Shown here piece by piece: positions 61,811 through 64,000 of a stretch of DNA of 64,000 nt. The position numbers and the translations under genes are program-made. The stretch spans positions 36,575,759 through 36,639,758 of the forward strand of contig CAIIXF020000009.1 in assembly GCA_903813345.2 (NCBI GenBank). The letters run 5' to 3'. Under the pieces are notes generated by a model, which did not search any database, had not been told where the DNA came from, and saw nothing but the letters and a program-made list of their open reading frames with translations. Source of the stretch: Owenia fusiformis. Taxonomy: Eukaryota; Annelida; Polychaeta; Sabellida; Oweniidae. Positions within the stretch are counted from its first letter, which is position 1, and each line of letters begins with the position of its first letter.

Positions 61811-62612
61811 CTCCATCCGTCATCCGAATATTCATCTGTCCATACGTCTGCTTGTCCGTACGTCTCTGCAGGTTCATATTTTGTACACATGTGTCCTATT
61901 GGGGTATAAGTTCAGATTTTCAAAATGGCCACTTGTTTAAAAATGGTGGGCATTTTAGTGCCTTTTTTACAGTAATTTAGGAACAATACATAAAACTGTA
62001 ATAGCAATGTTTTTTATATGTAAAAAAAGTTATATAGGACATTAATAAAGCTAGAAATGTAGATATTTAAGAAACACATGGCACCTATCTTGAAAAATGG
62101 AGGTCTTTAGTTTACACGCTACTTTACGATTTTTGCTGTAAAGTAGTGGAGCGATTTTGTTCATATATTATATTTGAATACTCATAAGCATGGCACATTG
62201 TTTCATGACACTTTGGCTAGAAGGCGGCCATTTTGAAAATGGTTGCCATTTTTACGTGTGTTATGTTATAATTTTACTATAACTCAAAGGTAAACCAGAG
62301 CGATTTTGTTCATATTTGATATGCGAATACTCATAAGCATAGTACTTATGACACTTTGGCCACTAGGTGGCCATTTTGAAAAATGGCCACCATTTACAGG
62401 TACAAGTATATGATTTTTTTGGAAATTTTATGTGTGCCTTCTTTTAAGCATATTACACTTTCTTATGACAATTTGGCTACTGAACGATCATTTTGAATGT
62501 TATTTAAGATTTTTGCTATATCTAAGAAAGTAGTAGAAGGATTTTGTAAAAATGGCAGCCATGGCTGTTTGATGGGATTTGCTACGCTTTGGCATTTTTG
62601 TTATCTAGTTAA
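61811..62612 (+). mobile_element. Interspersed repeat with (CGTC)n tract, copy 3
   Basis: Diverged copy of the 20801-21566 element. The left CGTC tract is short (61816-61868) and the exact left end is eroded. The TTTTGAAAAATGGCCACC blocks and the end GATGGGATTTGCTACGC...TTATCTAGTTAAC are clear. Confidence 0.65.
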
Positions 62613-63395
62613 CCTTTATAATGGTGGCATACTTAAGAGGGAGCAATACAGATATAAAACATATTTCAAGAGTGTATAGTGATAAAGGAATATTTTACTA
62701 CAAGTACATGTACATACTGTCAACTTCATTTGAAGAAGATATCATATTATCAGAAGGTGTGTTAAAGGTAAATGTATTGATTGGATATTTCAATCCAAGT
62801 GTTGCTGTTGTTATCTTTAACATGGCAAAATACAATGTGTCTCTTCAGAATGTCCTATTGGTAATAAACGAAACTTTTAATGGGAGGTTAAACAAATGAC
62901 CATATGTCGCACATTCATGGCTCACATGTCATACAAAAACATGAGTGGTTCCACCATTTTTAACAAACCGATCCCAAATAAAATGATGTTAAAGCTTTAC
63001 AGGTCAATAGGTCAATGATTGACCTATTGACTCCCTATTGGGAGTCAATGATAATTATCAACTAAATACATCAAGCTTCCATTCTTTTATCCAGGTCATA
63101 TAACTTCGGAAATTATTACAATACCATACAAAAAAATGCAAATGTTGAGAGAGCTTTCACACTCATTTAAAAAATGAATTTGTCCAATCCGTTACTGTAA
63201 ACTCTGTGCTATATGTAAAAGACACTTTAAATCAGTTTGAAATTTAAATATTACAAAAATAGACATGACATTTATACATCACGTATAGGATCTATTATGT
63301 TTTTAAAAATAAGCAATAACATATGATCTACATCATGTTCCATAAAATACCAAATTGCAAGTGTAGGCCTTACACAAGATATTTGCACTTAATGT

Positions 63396-64000
63396 CTATT
63401 TAATGTATTTGTAAATGTTCAACTTTTTAGAGTTGTATATCAACACAGCTAGAGAGCCATTTTTCTGTACAGTGAAAGCATCTATAAAGTTGTCACATTG
63501 AAGCACTTCCTTGTCGACACTCAGGTCTCTACTGTATAAAAGCAGCTTCTTGTTTCCGTCTGTTGCCTTTGCCAAGATGTGTCTGTACATATCAGTCAGA
63601 AGGTATTTTTCATAACGATATGAAAATAATTTTTCACCACAGTCACAGTTATGTTGTTTCTTATGTTTCAATACCCCAGTATCACTGTACACCTTTAGTT
63701 CATGATCACCATCATCATACACCACAATGTCTCCATTTATGTTGAACAAAACATCAATAGGATCCTTCAACTTATCCAGTCTCATCTTCTCTCTGCCATT
63801 CTGGTCTATGATAATGACAGCCTTAGCAGCATTTTCCACTATAGCGATGTCATTGTCCTCATTTACAGCAATATTGTGTATATCTCCAAATGTTTTAATG
63901 TCTCTCATGTGCTTGTAGTTTTTGTCATACAGACCAATTGTTGTAGTTGTTGCAATGAGGACTTCTTTTTTGTTGATTCTGGCAACAGATCTTGGTGGGC
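63396..64000 (-). CDS. NHL-propeller protein, C-terminal part (paralogue of 51033 gene)
   Basis: The frame is open from the window end to a TAG stop at 63396 and gives 200 residues. Blade-like repeats are visible: FGDIHNIAVNEDNDIAIVEN, LKDPIDVLFNINGDIVVYDD and FIDAFTVQKNGSLAVLIYN. The C-terminus (LNIYKYIK) mirrors MYVLKYMA in the CARD-NHL protein 12 kb away, and the strand is the same. The N-terminal part, and so any CARD, is outside the window. It lies in the intron after channel exon 24 if the channel gene continues. Confidence 0.75.
   Translation of the reverse strand, partial: PPRSVARINKKEVLIATTTTIGLYDKNYKHMRDIKTFGDIHNIAVNEDNDIAIVENAAKAVIIIDQNGREKMRLDKLKDPIDVLFNINGDIVVYDDGDHELKVYSDTGVLKHKKQHNCDCGEKLFSYRYEKYLLTDMYRHILAKATDGNKKLLLYSRDLSVDKEVLQCDNFIDAFTVQKNGSLAVLIYNSKKLNIYKYIK

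Overview
The window is genomic DNA from an animal, most likely a marine invertebrate. It is AT-rich, its genes are split by many GT-AG introns in the standard code, and it is packed with short inverted-repeat DNA transposons and minisatellites. The proteins (a 403-residue ribosomal protein L3, NDUFB10 with the animal cysteine spacing, a TRPA-type channel, CARD and SOCS-box proteins) point to a bilaterian. I would guess a non-vertebrate deuterostome such as a hemichordate, but the sequence alone does not settle the phylum. All spliced models were built by hand from splice sites and reading phase.

Layout. 1-4500: transposon copies and a 1.5 kb minisatellite. 4517-8307 (+): a two-exon, probably myristoylated SOCS-box protein. 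8308-15331: no gene, several transposon-like repeats. 15332-23013 (+): mitochondrial methionyl-tRNA synthetase (MARS2), ten exons, 586 residues, with large repeats in intron 7. 25079-32688 (-): RPL3, eight exons, 403 residues, with a start codon alone in the first coding exon, a 5' TOP tract, and two U83-type box C/D snoRNAs in introns 5 and 6. 32927-35945 (+): NDUFB10, four exons, 180 residues, head-to-head with RPL3 across about 240 bp. 35946-41706: long foldback transposons, some nested. 41707-59993 and beyond (+): a TRPA-type channel with about 17 ankyrin repeats and membrane segments to S5; the pore and S6 must lie past the window end. Two antisense NHL-propeller genes sit inside its introns: a complete CARD-coiled-coil-NHL gene (51033-52647) and the 3' part of a paralogue (63396-64000).

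How the genes relate. RPL3 and the U83 snoRNAs serve ribosome production, and RPL3 shares its promoter region with a respiratory complex I subunit. MARS2 is also mitochondrial. The SOCS-box protein is a predicted substrate receptor of an Elongin BC-Cullin 5 ubiquitin ligase. The TRPA-type channel would be a sensory cation channel, but two or three of the cysteines that sense electrophiles in human TRPA1 are not conserved. The CARD-NHL proteins look like innate-immune or cell-death adaptors.

Most striking: (1) a 40-bp minisatellite of about 41 copies (59960-61626) that is an amplified exon-intron junction of the channel gene, each unit carrying the 5' splice site; (2) the CARD-coiled-coil-NHL gene nested in the channel and its nearby paralogue; (3) U83 snoRNAs in RPL3 introns, as in humans.
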